From: Pipra filicauda
Taxonomy: Eukaryota; Chordata; Aves; Passeriformes; Pipridae
Length of the DNA: 64,000 nt
NCBI RefSeq assembly: GCF_003945595.2
Contig: NW_024104520.1
Span: forward strand, 2,141,501-2,205,500
Reading direction: 5' to 3'
Each line of letters opens with the position of its first letter. The stretch's first letter is position 1. This document shows, piece after piece, positions 37,301 to 52,300 of the stretch. A program made the translations under genes and the position numbers. A model generated the notes under the pieces. It saw nothing but the letters and a program-made list of their open reading frames with translations, made no database searches and was not told the DNA's origin.

Positions 37301-40300
37301 CAGCAGATTACAGTTCTCCACAATACTTTTGGATTTGGCCACAGAGATATTTGTCTTTGAAGCCCATTCTTTGTCCTGCAGCTGAGGGCAGCAGTGTAAC
37401 TGATGAACATTGTGTTAATTTGAAGATAACAACTTTTTTTTTTTCTGGTTTGCTTTTCCTAAGATTTGATATTTCATGTAGTTGAACAACTGGTCCTCAA
37501 AAATGCCTGTTCTATTAGTCAGAATTAAGTGTTCGTATAATTTTCGAAGTGGTTACTGAAAGAGACACAAATTACTCATGTTCAGTCTCCACATTTAGAC
37601 AAATCTCAGTCTCCAGTATTGAAAGGTAAAAGCATACTCCGTCTATTTGGAATCTAGACAGAGGGCACAAACAAAATCATGCTATAAATTGGTGAACCAT
37701 AATTTGTAAGATAAAGACTGACCGTAAGTTCAACATGATATTTACTTTCCAAATTCCTCACTAATTTTAATTGGTTTGCTTTTTCTTCTTTTGCTATCCT
37801 TATTTAGAAATAAAAAATAGAAAAACAGAATCTATCTGTTTAAATAATGGTATAATTTTTAAAAGACCCAAGAATCTACCTTAAAAAAGCTTTTAAGAAC
37901 TTCTTGAACTACAGCAACTTCAAAGCTTAGCCATACTCATCTTGGTGATGGCAGGTGATACAAGTAGTGGCAGTGACCACACATTTTGCCCTAGCAGATC
38001 TGGGCTGTATGACAGGAAAAGCCTCCTCATTAGAGGAGTGGTGGAGGACAGGAACTGGTTGCTGAGAAAACTAGTACTCTCCATCATTGATGGTTTTCAA
38101 AGCTTCTCATTGCTGTTCTAATCTATAGCTAGTGATAATCCCTTTTTGAACAGATTAGAGCCAATGATGTCTAAAAGTCCCTCTGAACCTACATTTCAAC
38201 TTGTTTGAACTTCCCATTCAGTGAGTTGGTCTGCTTATTTTAAAGAAAATGTTTCGATTTCATCACAAAAATATACTTGCTCACGTCGCATGAACTTGCA
38301 AAAGTGAAAAATTCCCTGTGCATTTTCAATGACTATATGTAAACATTTTTATTAATTCTGGAATTACTGAAAAAACTATTATGCCATCGCCTCTAAACAT
38401 GCATTATTGACTTGAAAAGTACTTTGATCCTGTTCTGTTATAAAGTACTCTATTATTAGCTGGGCTGTACTTGTAAGATTGGAGGAAAAATGCAGAGGGA
38501 TTCCATTCCATATGCATGAAATAATGAAAAAATACTAAAATAAAACTCTTGTGTGTCTACTGTTATGAAGGCTAAATACAGCTGCCTTTTTTCTCTTGCT
38601 TGCTTTAGGGACATCTTTACCTTTGAAATCTACTTAATGTCAGAACGTGTTTTTCAATTTGGAGCTGAAACTGCATATTCACAAAGAAAATGGACTTGGG
38701 CAATAGCTAAGGTAATACTGATAATTATCTTTTCCAGTTAGGCCAGGAGCATTTGCACAAAGAATAAAGTGTCATTGTTAGCTTAAAATCCTCTTAGAAG
38801 CTATTCTTGATGACTGCTGATCTATCCTGTGTGTGAGTGTTTCTTGTGCAGCAGGAAGAAATAATTTCTGTGATTTAATGTTTGAAACAAGATAATAAAA
38901 TAAAATGAAAAAGGAATTGAAGCAGCATTTTAATGCCGACCTTAAGAATATATTAAAGGTGCTCTACTATAAAGACATATTCTATATGAATAGTTGTTTA
39001 TGGTTGCACTTCTTTTATTTGCTGCAACAGATTTCGTAAAGCAATACCATATTTTATTAACAAATATTAACAAATGTTAATAGTCACATTACTAGTTAAA
39101 TCAATTGTAGTTTAAAAAGCAAAAATATTTGAATTGGAGAGTATGAAGGCAAAAAATGTTAAGCTTGATTTTCTATTTTAGATTTATTGTAGATATGGGT
39201 TTATGAATGATATATCTGGAAGTCTTATTTTTGTACTGTGACCTTCATCCTTGAATCCTATAGATTTGCAATGTCCTAATTTTGTTTTTTAGGGGCAGAG
39301 GGTTTTTTTTCTTCATCTGACTCACCCCATTTTCTTTGGTAGCATTTTGTTCCCCCTGTGGCTGAATCCTTGTTAGAGAGAGACTTTGACCTGATTGGCC
39401 AGCTGTACTACAAAGATCGCCATAACCTGGATCAGTGGAGAAAAGGCTGGTTTGCCATAGAGAAGTCGAGCCTTTATTTTTGTCTTGAAATGGCGAATGC
39501 TGAAGAAGATTCCATATATCTAAGAAGGTTGCAAGAACTAAGTAAGAATTTTGTTTAAGGTGTAGCATTCAGGAAATGTTCTACGGGATTAATTCACTGT
39601 TAAGGATATTCTATTACATTTCATAATAATAAACTTTGGGAAGCTCAGGAACTATTCCTTCACATGAGCCAGATGTTTTTCCCACTCTTATCTAAATATG
39701 GATTTGGTAAAGTTCTGTCTTGGTGTTGTTTTTTTTTTCCTACTTTGTGGCACACACTAGAGAAATTTTTCACAGCTTTATAATGAATGAAGGCAATTTT
39801 TATTTCAGTTGCAGCAGTATCTTTCTTACAAGAATACAGAATTGAATAACAATATATAAACTTTTGGGATTATTGTCTCATATTTTTGACAGGGCAGAAA
39901 TACTCCCTGCAGAATATTCTTGATATGATTGACAGGTCTAGTTTTAACATACTCAAATGTACTGGAAAAGGATAATTCTCTCAGAAAACTTTCACAGACT
40001 AATAGACTTTTCTTTTTTCTATTAATAAATATTTTTTGGTCACTATCATGGTGTGGAAAGATAAGAATATTTGTTCAAATTGTCTTCTAAGACCAATTTT
40101 ATAACATTGTAATTATGCTCTGAATCCTCTTGAAGCGTATCTGCCCTACTTGTTTTCATATTGAGCAAGTCAATTGGTTATCTAGGAAAGTAACTATAAT
40201 TTGAGGTTTTATACGAAAGTAACATAGAGAAGATAATTTAGCTCTTTATTTATGGTCCTCTTTATAAGTACTGTCAGATTTTGGACTGTTTTGCAGGAAC

Positions 40301-43300
40301 TTGCCTAAATGCCATTGGACTTTCTACTGTTTATATACTACCACCTTATATTTGCCGTCAATAACACTGTGAAGGTGGTTTTTAATCAGGAATCTTTTTA
40401 TGCCTCTAGCTGGCTTTTTAACTTGTGAATACTTTTTGATCTTGATTCAGAATTAAAAGATTAGGCAGTAGGAAAACTGTTCGTGATACTTATTTTGATG
40501 AGGCAACTGTAATTGCTTTTACCACAATCACGTTAGCATCCAAAATCTATGCCTATCCCATGTATAAAAATAAAACAAATTTAACTTTCAGTTAATAATT
40601 ATTTTTGCTTGCATTTTTTAATATTAGCTGTATTTCATGGAAATATCTCTACTCCTGTCTTTTCTTTGATTTCTGCTTTCCTCAAAATAAATCTGCTCTG
40701 CTATTAATACTGATTTGTTTAACTGAAACTTGACAGATAATGGAACATTTGTGGAAGTATAGTCACTTAGCTTCTTGATATTCGACTCAGTAAATGTAGG
40801 TGTTCCAGGAGTATGTGTGATACAAAACCAGCATATAACATGCAATGTGTTTATTAAGCTTCATTGATATTCAGAACTTTACTATCTCTGGGAATTAGTT
40901 GAAATAAGATGTGGATTATATATAAGACATAAACTCTGAGAAATTCACTTTTCAGAATTTTGAATTAGTAAGCAGGTTACATTTAATTTACCATTTTTAG
41001 TATAGAGCACAGTATAGTTTTATAAGCACTGTTACAGGAAACTATCCAGATGAATTTTTGTATTATGTATAAGGTGAGTGTTTTACAGGGTGCTTTTTTT
41101 AGCAGTAATAGCATAAGGCGACATAAAAATGGGTGGCGGTGATCTTCACAGTAAAACATAGAACTTGTGTTATGTTATTGTAAATGCGTGCAGTGATTAG
41201 GGTGCAAGTAAATTAATATATTCCAAAATTCAGCTTACTTCTGGATCATTATGTCTTCTAAAACTTGTATTTACAAGTTTAGTATAATAAAACACTGTAG
41301 TATGTTTTCACATTAAAAAGTACATGTTTAAACTTTCTTCATAGTTTTGTATTAATTATTCTTCTAAATGTATTGTGCTACTTTGTGGAGTTTTGTTTCT
41401 ATTATCAGCAGTGTTCTTTATTTGTAAAGTTTAATAATCCCGTGCTCCTTCTGCCAGTAAAAATCATATTGAAAAATCACACCTATATGTATGTGCGTGT
41501 ATGTGTTTGTCTGTATGTGTCTGTGTAGGTCATGCAAATGTGTGTGTGTTTTGTTTTCAGCAACCAGTAGTGTGATGCAAAATGGAGAGAAAATAGATGT
41601 CCTGCTGCTCGTTGAAAAAGGAAGGTAAGGTTCCTATCTGAGTAAAGGTTTGATCTGTTTTTAATTGATATTTTAGAATTCTTGTGTTTAAGTCTTGGAG
41701 TTTTTTCGCTTGGGGTTGTTAGGAGGAGAGTAAATTTGCAGACTTTTTAAATGAGGGAAAATCTTTGTGTATTAATTACGTTTTATGTCTATGTCAGGAA
41801 ATTCTAACAAGCACTACTTAATTAAAAGCAGTTTTCCCACTGAGAAAATTATTCCCAGATTAGTCTGCCAATAATGCTTTCTTCAAAAGGACCTAACTTC
41901 TTTTACTGTGTAAAAACAGAGTACCTTTTTGGAGCATTAACTACATTAATCACTCTTATGTCTCAGAATTCCGTACCTTAATCTATGTAGGTCAGGTTTG
42001 AGCGGATATGAATGAGTCCCCGGGTTAATCTTATTGTAATGTCTGATCTCAGTTAACACCATCCTAGCTAGGAAAAAACATATGAAACAAACATGATCCA
42101 TATTTGATCCAAGTAGATAATATTCTGTGGAGATGACTGTGTCGTATTTATAGTGATATGACAAGTTGAAACTTGAAACGAGGTAGGTTATTTCTGCCTC
42201 ATATATAGGCAAAAATTCAAAGATGAAAGTAAAAATTATGGAAAATAATTCTTAGTTTGTAATAGATTGGGGCTTTTTTATTTCGATAATGGATTATTGG
42301 GTGTCTGTATAAGAAGTAGTACAGTGTTTACACAGTCTCTTGAACAGCCAATAATAGGTTAATAAATGAACATTTTTTTTCTCTTTGTCCGGCACACGAA
42401 AAATCACTACAGATACCTTTGATATCTAATCAGGGTTGGAGTAACTTGTTGGAGAAATGCATTGTAGCTTGTGAGTTCTACATTTTAACTCTTCCCAGGA
42501 TAGTGTATAAGTTTCAGAATTCAGTAAGGCTATGAAGGCTAGAAAGAAACACTTTTTCTTGGGGATTTTTTGCTTGTTTGTTTGGTGTTTTGTTTGTTTG
42601 TTTTGTTTTTTCTTTGGGTTTTTTGTTTTGTTTTGGGGTTTGGGTTTTTTTTTCCAAAGAAGTATATTGAAAGATGCAACATTAAGTAACCTACATAGAC
42701 CAACCAGTGAATCAGAGGTTTCCTATTCAAGGTGTAGTCCAATAGGTGGATCTAAACCTTGCATCTAATTTCTTAGGTGTTAGTGCTGAGCAAAACTCTT
42801 ACCTCTAAATCAGCATTTATTTCTTTATAATATATCTGTCAAGTAAGGGTAGGTTTTCCCTGAACCGCTTTAATAATTTAGTGGAAATTCTGAACTATTT
42901 GAAAATAATTTCACCACGGGCACTGGCGGATTAATGGTGGACATAAATATGTTTAATTTTTCTTCACTGAAGTCTGCTATAAATAATTTAAATGCATAGT
43001 GTACACTTTATCTTAACCATTAAAAGCCGTATGGGTATGTAAGCTTTGGCATAGTGATTCTTGCTTAGGATATTACTCTAAAAGTATCCAGATTTTCAAT
43101 GCAGTTGCGTGAGATTGCATCTTAAAGTGATAAGCAATTTAATGTGTGTGTGTGGAAAATGATTAAGTATAAAATCACCTTTGTCTTTAGACTCAATTAC
43201 TGTAAATTGAAATAAAGCTAGCAATCCTCCTTGTGCCCCTTTAAACTCTAGATAAAGTAATTAATACCTCTGTGACATCATCAGCATCAACTAAATGAAA

Positions 43301-46300
43301 CGTCACAGTTTCTAGTTTTTCTGTTTTGTCTGTCCTTTTATATCAGTGCTTCTCTAATGTTAACTTTGGCATAGATTGATCACTTGGAAGAGACTCTATA
43401 TAGCTGATGGCTTCCGTGTTAATTTGTTAGTCGCTTAAATGCAGGATAAATTATAAAATAGAAAAAAAAATAGTATTGCAAGAATTATATAAAACAAGTA
43501 TGATTTTTACAAAATTAAGAAAAGTTTAGGAAAAAAAAAGCAAACACCTTAAACCAAAGAAAAAAGCAAACCAAAACCAAAACAAACCCATCTTCTTTTA
43601 CATAAAGACATAAATGTGGTCAATATCTTATATCTTATTAAATTTCATTAGAATAAATTATGAAAATTCCTTGAGAATTTTCTTACTGACTTTCTATTAC
43701 TTACAAATACTTATACCTCTTTTTCAAATCTCAGTCATTGGGTTGATTAATTAGGGAAAGTCATACATTTACATGTATCGTATATCTTTTTCTTTTACCC
43801 TTTTTTGTTAAATACTGTAGGCAAAAGAATGGCTTAAGTTGTTATAAGTGGACTTCACACTTAAGAGTGATTTCATATGCAAGTAAACATTTTCAGAACT
43901 GTAAAAACTTCAAGTCTTCTGAAATAATTATAATCTAATAAACCTATGAAATCTTGATTACTAAAAAAATACTTAATAAATTTGGGGTACATATATTTGA
44001 CATTAATCTGATCCATCTTTCTTCAGAAGAAGAATTTACAATTGATTTTGGCCTGTAATATACATAATGCTTTCCTGCTTTTATAAAATACAAGAATTCA
44101 GAAAGAATACTACCAAAAGGCATGTGAAATTTTTCTGAAGTGTCTTAGACATGAATATGATCCACTCCTACCCCTTCTTTTTTCCCCCCTCTTCCTTTGC
44201 CCTGTTTTCTACTTGGCACCCTGCTGTCCATTTATTCTCTATCTGACATGTTCAGCTAATGAAGACTACCAGCTCAGAAATAAGAAGTGGTAATCATAAT
44301 ATACATTGCCAAGTAGTAGCATATCATGAGAGGCTCAGCCACGCTAAGATATTTCCAAAACCACAGCACTGCTTCACTTTTTAAGATTGTTGTCTTTTTT
44401 GAAGATCAATGTACTTGCTAAATTTTCATGATAGTTCTAGACCACTTCTAACTCTACATTATTTTTTTTTCAGATCAGTTAATGTTTATGTTTGGGTATC
44501 TTTGCTAAAGTAAATTATAAAGGAACACACATTCTTTTACGGCACTTATTGGTATTTTATTGCACTCTGGTCTCTACTGGAGCATATTTTCTGGGCTGTT
44601 AGAACTGTCTCAAACTCAGCTGGAAATCTTGGCTTCTTACAACATTGTTTTATGCCATAATCAGATGATCATTTGTCTCTTCTTGCGTTCCACTTTCATA
44701 GTTGAAATGCTGCTTGACATTTTGCTAGAAGTGGCAAACCATTTTCCAGATTTCTGTGTGTGATGCTTCCCTTAGTCACATAGAGTTGTCCTCTCATTTG
44801 CTCCATATTCAGTTTGGATTTTTTTTTCCTTGATCTCTCCTCCATATTTTTAAAATACCTGAAGTGATTGGTCTCCTGTTGCCATCCCAACAGAATTTGC
44901 GTACTAGATCGGTGAAACAGCTACTCCTGTGTACTTTGACAGAGGACAACAGAGAGATTTGTACACTGAAGAGAGGAAAGCTGTCTGAAAACAGCTGTAC
45001 ACAGTAGTTTTAAAATATATTTTCTATATATAGAATTTAATGTAAAATCTAATGCTACACTTTAAGGAAACACAGTTGTGCAGACAATTCAGTTTCAATT
45101 ATTTCCTAGTTTTTTCTGTAATAATTTAAGTTCTCTCTTAGGTGTCAGTGAATGTTTTCAGACCATACTGTAATCCAGATGGTGCTTTTCTTCCCCCTGT
45201 TATGCTTCTCTTATAGTTAGCTCTTTCTTATTATGAATAATAAACCTTCCCTATATACTGGCACAATTTCTTTATGGTGATGGTTCATGAATTACAATGC
45301 TTTCTTAACCCTTTGATGATAGCAGTAATTTTTCTCATAAAATGCAGCTATGGGCACAAAATTCTGAAATCCAGGATTAATCTAAACATAAGACTTGGAT
45401 GGAAAGACTTGTGCTTCCAGTATGATGTGCTGGATATAAGCTCAATATCCTTCAAAGAAATATTGCTGACCTTCTTGACATGTAACAGTAATTATTAGTG
45501 GAATTTCCATGCTTTAGCTGCAATTTGATTTTCTAATATAATTTCATAGTGATGTGTATCTTCTTTGTACCTCTGTTTTCAGATAGGTAAATTATCAGAA
45601 TCACTTGAAAATTGCCAGAGGGCACTAAATTGTGCTAATGTTGATTTCTCACTCTTCCTCCCCACAAACCTTACCCAAAATCACTTGCTACCATTGCTTT
45701 CCCGTTGCAGAGTTGTGCAGCAAAGCATACAGACATAGCTAAAGCTAGTGGACTTTGCAAGATGGGCTAAAGATAAGCCTTGCACTGTTGTGGATGAAGT
45801 GTGGTCATGTATGTTGTTTGTCTGACTGCTGGTGCAGAAGGATGTGCTGGTAGTCAGCAATAAAGTTGAACAGGTAACAGTAACTTCCTTAATGTTGAGA
45901 CTAGGTGATTGTGGACTGCTGCAGTAATTTGTGCCAATTCAATTCTCTCAGTTCACTAAGGCAGAAATCTACCTTGGCAGACCTTCTTGTTTGATCGAGT
46001 ACTTAAATTATTAATTTCTTGGGTATGGATTTTATGTGCTTCACAAACATAGCAAAACCTGCCATTATTCACCATGTAATCACTATTGCTAAATATTTGT
46101 TATGAAGTGTGTACTCTATCAATTTTTTGAACTGGAAAAGTAGCATATATGTAAACATACTATAGAAGGCACTGAATTTATATTGAAGGAATGCATTTCA
46201 GTTCAGAGTCTGTGCAAAATATTTGGTAGTCTGCATGATAGGTCTTCATAAATGTTGCAATACAAATTCTTTCAAACATGATTATTTCTATAAGCCTATT

Positions 46301-49300
46301 AAATTCCTCAGTTTTGTGCCTCATGGGATATCACTACATTTCAGCCAGTGTTAATGCTTAGTCTTAAACCTTGGATTTAATATAACTTTATATTTTGATA
46401 ATGACAGTTCAGTGAGAAATGCTTGTATTTGTTGTTACTGCTGTCTGAAAACTGTGTGAAAGAGATGGTGAATTGACATGAAAAAGAAGTCAGATCTGCA
46501 AAGGTGTCTCTATTGCTTCATGAAGTTCTATAGGAGACTTCTACTGTGCTTTGAGGAAAGTTCTGCTCAGCTGCTGGTAATTATTTCCTCTTCAGTCCTT
46601 CATCATCCTTTTCATTCCTTCAAGGTTCATGGAGATCAACAAATCATTTCGAATTAGGAAAAAAATAAATTTAACGTTGTTAAGTTTGTCTGAAAGGATT
46701 GAAGTTAGAAGGAATTATTTAAACTTCTTATTTGTAAATTGTTGTATGTTTTTATGATTTAAATTTATCCTACATGTACTCTCTCTCAGCCAGAAATTAT
46801 TGAGGTTTGAGATGAGCTTTCTAAGCCACTTCCACAGGAAATTGACTGAGTTCTGAACTGTGTCTGGCACTGGTTTAATTTCCTTTTCTCCCATCTTCAC
46901 TTCTATGGTATTGTAGTGAAATTGCATCTCAAATTTATCTTACTTTTTTATGTGACCACTCTGGAGATTTTTTGACTGGGCAAAGTTAATTATTTGAAAA
47001 ATAATTGGTTGCCTTCTATCAACATCCAGGTTGATAGCAGCAAGATTTTTCACGTTTCTGTTTCTTACTGGCAACTTCTCTTTCCTGACTGTGTTGGTCC
47101 TATGGGACTGCTACTTAAACAAATACCACATTTTCTGTTTTATAACCTCTTCCTTTGTAATTTGAATTTAACTCAACAACTTCTGCAATTTTAAAATTTT
47201 AGAAAATTTAGAGAACATCATCTTGGTAGTTCTGATATGTTTTTTCTAATGTGATACATTGAGAGGAAGATGGAAAGATCTATAAAATACAAGGTAATTT
47301 TTTCCTCATAGTTTAGGTAATTCAAATATCACAACAGTTGATTGACAGGCACATGATTTAGACTTTAGTATCTCTGTGAAAAATACTGATAAGTTTATAT
47401 GACTTTTGAAGTTCAATATTGTATTTTCTCTCTCCTCCTGTGGTACCAATTGATTGATATGCAGCAGAGTTGCCCTTTTCTTGTTTAGCAGTAATAATAT
47501 TTTCACTTTAGACTATATTGCTTCCTGTATATATCATAATGCTTTAAATAACAAAAAATAATCTGTTGAGACTTCCATTTATCCTTTTGCATAATACCAT
47601 AATATGAATTCTGGTGTTCTGCAGGGAAAATAAAAACACTGTAATATGCGTATATGTGTGCATCTCTTGTGTTGGGAAGCACCATAAATCATTTATAAAT
47701 TATAGTCCTAACCTCTTCTGATCTGTAAATAATAATACTAAAGGAGTAGAGTCTCATACACTGTCAAACTTTTTTCTGCTCAGTTCAAACTTTTTACTTT
47801 CCTTAAATGTATGGCAGCAGTACTAGAGAACGTTAGGGTGATGTGTTCTTTGGAAGTCGTTGATTGAGAACTACCTGTTCTGACAGGTCTTAAGAAAAAG
47901 GTTGAAAATATTGAATTAAGCACACTCGTTTTTGTGCAAAAATATGGCAGCTTTATGCAATTTATTGGTTTTTTTCTAAGTGGAAGAGAGAGACTTGTTT
48001 CTACTACCCAGGTGTGTAGTTAATATGGTTAACATGACTTTGGCAGTCATGAAGTAAAGACTTCTTAAAAAGGAGCTTCAGTAAGGTGAAATATTTTAGT
48101 GTCATCTACTATGCTGTTGAATGGCTAATGGCTCAGCCTGTATGGTGAATCCTGGATCTGTGCATGTAATACATTGACTGCATCCTCACTTCCTACCAAG
48201 ATAGGAATGCTAGAATGGAAACATTTATAAAAACAAAATTGAAAGATGCTAATTAAAAAAAAAAAAAGAAATCAGGTATTCCCTCATTATATAAAATATT
48301 GGGTTTTTTCTTTTCTAAAAGAAATAATCAAAATGAATGTTCGTTTCTATTTTTTCTTCTGTTTTCTTCTGTTTTTCTTTTATATTTTCTATTTTTTTGA
48401 TGGAAGTGTTTTCATAGAAGTTTGGTAGAACATTTTAACTCTTTGTCGTTAGCAAATAAATTGTCATTAAAGAAAACTGATCCCTGACATTTCTTTCATG
48501 GAAGACTAAGAGCATGTATTTAGAAAAGTTTGCTTGCCATTTTAACACTTTAAGAAGTTGCTTATTACATACATGCATATAGATGAACATACACTGTTAA
48601 ACTTTTCCATTTTAGTATTTTCTCTTTCTGTCAGAGTGGAACAGAGTTTACTATAGCATGTTTAAATAATAAAGTCAGAACAGGGTTATGCTTTAAGATA
48701 GACAGGTAAAGTGTTGTACTAACTTATTCTGCCTCAACTCTTACCTTTTTCATACATGTTCCTTAGCTCTGTGATATCCTGAGCGTGATTGTTTTGATAC
48801 TTGTGTAGGAGGGAAATTCAGTATGTCTCAGCTACCCTACAGAACAAGAGGAATGGTGGGCATGTGTGGTGTGTAGGGGTGTGAATAGAAAAGAAGGAAA
48901 GCTTTTACGATATTGAAAGTTGTCTCTAAATCTGTTTAGTTTAGCTGTGGCTTGGACATATGAATGCAGAGTGTAGGAGCAAGACTGAAGAAGAGTAATT
49001 AAAATGTTGGCAGGTTCTTTCAAAGGCTTGTGACAGTGTTTGTGGATCTTCTTTATCGTGGCAGTGCTAGTATGAATGTAGTTGGGAAAAAAAAAAAGCT
49101 GTAACAATAGACCACCATCACAGCTTTATGTGGTGGAAGGTGCCTTGATGTCTTACTCCAAGTGTTTCTTTTTTTCTTCCACTGGACATCTGTTTTATTG
49201 CTGTAGTACAATAACATAATTTTTTTTTTATTTCTTTCCCAAATTCAAAATATTTTTATACTTTTCAGAACGCTATACATCCATGGCCATACAAAGCTGG

Positions 49301-52300
49301 ATTTCATGGTCTGGTATACTGCAATTGAAAAAGCAGCAGGTACAGATGGTAATGCATTACAAGATCAGCAGCTCAGCAAAAACGATGTTCCTATTATAGT
49401 GAACAGCTGTATAGCATTTGTTACACAGTATGGTAAGTATAGTGGATTTTATTCAGCCTAAGATCATTTGTATATTACCTAAGCACCCCTAGTATCAGAT
49501 CTCATTGAATGAGTTAATTTATTACTTAAAGTAAAATCATGCCCCTCGTTAGCCTTGCTGCTCTTTGATGTGATGGTGAAGTACACTGCCACACATCTGA
49601 GAACATGCAATTTGGGGAAATACAACTTGGTAGGTTCCCTTTATAAACACCTTCCTATTTTAAATATTACCTTCTTTGCCTTATGTAACTCAGCGTTGAG
49701 GTTCAATGCAGACATCTCAGCCCTGAAAATAAGCTCTGTGAACCAGGAAAAGCATGGTCTGAACTGGTCAGCACATCTTCTGGGAAACTGGTATTAACCA
49801 TGGAGTTTAGGCTGCTGAGTTTTCAGTGTTTCTTCAGCCTAAGAATGTATAGTCAGTAGCCATTTGTTTAAGTGAATTTTGCCAGCATTATTTTCCATAG
49901 CATTAGGTCATATACAGATGATGTTTGTGTCCTTTTACTACTGCAAATTTGTCAGTTTTCTTCTGAAATGCTAAATACATATCAACCCTGTACCAATCTG
50001 TCTTTGGGATAAATACCTCTGTCAGTGTGAGAGCCCCTAATTTATATTTGAGTGGTTGAAGTTTAACGAAATAGCCTCTGAATATGGCAACATTGCATTA
50101 TGGTAAATAGTTGTATAGGGGTTACAGCTATTGCCTAAACCTAAGAAAAATGTTTTTGTCAAATTATTTTGTAATCATTAGTAATAGGAATTATTCCAAG
50201 TACAGTTTACACCATTTCATGCACTGACATGTTTTTAAAGCAGGGTAATTACGTCTGCCACTTAGAACAACTTCTGTATTCTAAATTAAAATTCAATTTC
50301 CTAGTGTCCTAAATAAGTCAAATCTTTATTAAAAATAGTTTTTTTCAGGATCAGCATTACTGGTTGTTAAACTGCTCATTTGAAAGCTGAAGGAATTATT
50401 TGTATGCATTACTTGCATATATACATCTTTTTTTTTGTTACCATTGTAGAGGTTTTGTCTTTAGTTGTAGTCCATAGAAGACAGATGCAATCAGGTTCCA
50501 TAGCTGTTCCTGACAGTAAACAACACAAAGGCAATATCGAATGGAAGTGCATGTGGGCATTACAAGAAAGGTGAATTCTAAGAACGTAAGACATGATTTC
50601 ATAGGTTTTGACAGAGTACTTAATTTGGCAGGTACATAAGAAAAGCAGGGTTTTATGTAAAGTACCAGTCTCTTTCAAGAAATGTGAATGCGGAACCACC
50701 TCTACAAAGAGAAATAGGACTGCACATCTGTGAAAAACTTACATGAGGCTTAAAATTCAAAAGTTTTGACTACTCTCATATGCAATGATTGAAGGTAGTC
50801 TTGACTTTCTTTTAGGCTATAAATTTTCTTTGAAGTTGACTTCCGTGGTTTAAGTTGTTAAATGCAAGTATAGTGGCTGCCTGATGTCTTCCAGAATGTG
50901 AGAAAAATCAGAAAAAAGGAATACTTTCTACTAAGCTTGAGGCTTTAAAGAATAAAATGTTTCGGGTTGGATGAATGCAATGATACTTTGAGTCCTAAGC
51001 TGAGTTCATCAATAGGGTAATAAAATAATGGGAGTTTTGCTCATGAAAGCAGCTGTTTTATTTGTAATACAATACCAATTATCAAAACTTCTTTTCTTTA
51101 CTGTGCCTTTTGAAAGTACTGTTTTAGGAAGTTCTGAGGATATTTGGGGATTTGAATTTCCTCTAAAGTACTCCTGAAATTGTGATGTCAGGCTTGCTTA
51201 ATATTATAATGTGTATTTTTGCAAAGAGATCTACTTGGGTGTAAGCAGACTTGGTAGTGTTTTTACTGATGAAGTAAGTATGTGCAAAAGGTCAGAGTGA
51301 TTTTGGTAGGAAGTACAGTGTGTTTGGCACCCACATATGCTTTTCATATAATGATGTTTGGAATTTTTAAAAGAATACTTGATTTTACATGCACTTATTT
51401 TTCTACCCTGTATTTCTGTACCTTAGGTTTAGGTAGTAAGCAGATCTACCTTAAGAGTGGTGACTCTTCCAATGTGGCTGAACTGCTGGAAAGCTTCAAA
51501 AAAGATGCAAGGAGTGTTAAGCTAAGAGCAGGAAAACATCAGCTGGAAGATGTGACTGATGTATTGAAAAGTTTTCTTTCTCAAATAGATGATGCACTTC
51601 TCACTAAAGAACTTTACCCATTCTGGATCTCTGCATTAGGTAATGTATTCAACAACACTCAATACAAAAAAAGGTTGTATGTACAATTTCAGTTTCAGAT
51701 TTCAGGGGGATTGTTAGTTACTTACCCTGTGTCAACTATGCTATTTGATAATTGGTCCTATAATTGTAGTGAGGAAAAAAATATTTAGAGCATGGCTGCA
51801 ACAGACTTGTGTCAATCAGAGACAATTTTATTGCCTTTAAGAGAAACAAAATAATAATAACAAATAGCAATGTTTACCTGACAGTATGTTGTAAACAGTA
51901 GACCAATATTATCCTATGTCAGAGTTGAATCAAAGTAAAAAGTGATGATTTACATGTTATAGAAGCATTTAAGGTAGAATTCAAGAATTCAAGAGACATG
52001 TTAGAGTAGGAGAAAAGCATGTACTCTGTCTTTTGACTATATGTAGTTAAAAATGGCAAAATGCTATCATCTGCTTGAGAGTTAAATGACAGTCTTGCTG
52101 CCTAAATTTTTCCTATATTTTTTATGAACATTCAGACAAATTTACGTATATTAACAATGTAAACTTGGTAACATGTTATTTGGGTTTTTTTTTCCTTAGA
52201 AATGTTAAACTTAATTTGAAAGAAAATATAACTGGCTTCTTGTTACTGGAGATGATGATGTATTTAAAACATGACGTGTGTCTCTGTGTGGTTAGAAGCA

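Noticed and set aside
42532..42768. Phe/Gly/Leu-rich open frame
   Set aside because: Translation of a TTTG/TTTTG simple tract.
51282..51788. 168-codon open frame as a single-exon gene
   Set aside because: Only 51427-51639 matches RhoGAP and it has proper splice borders; the ends are intron read-through.
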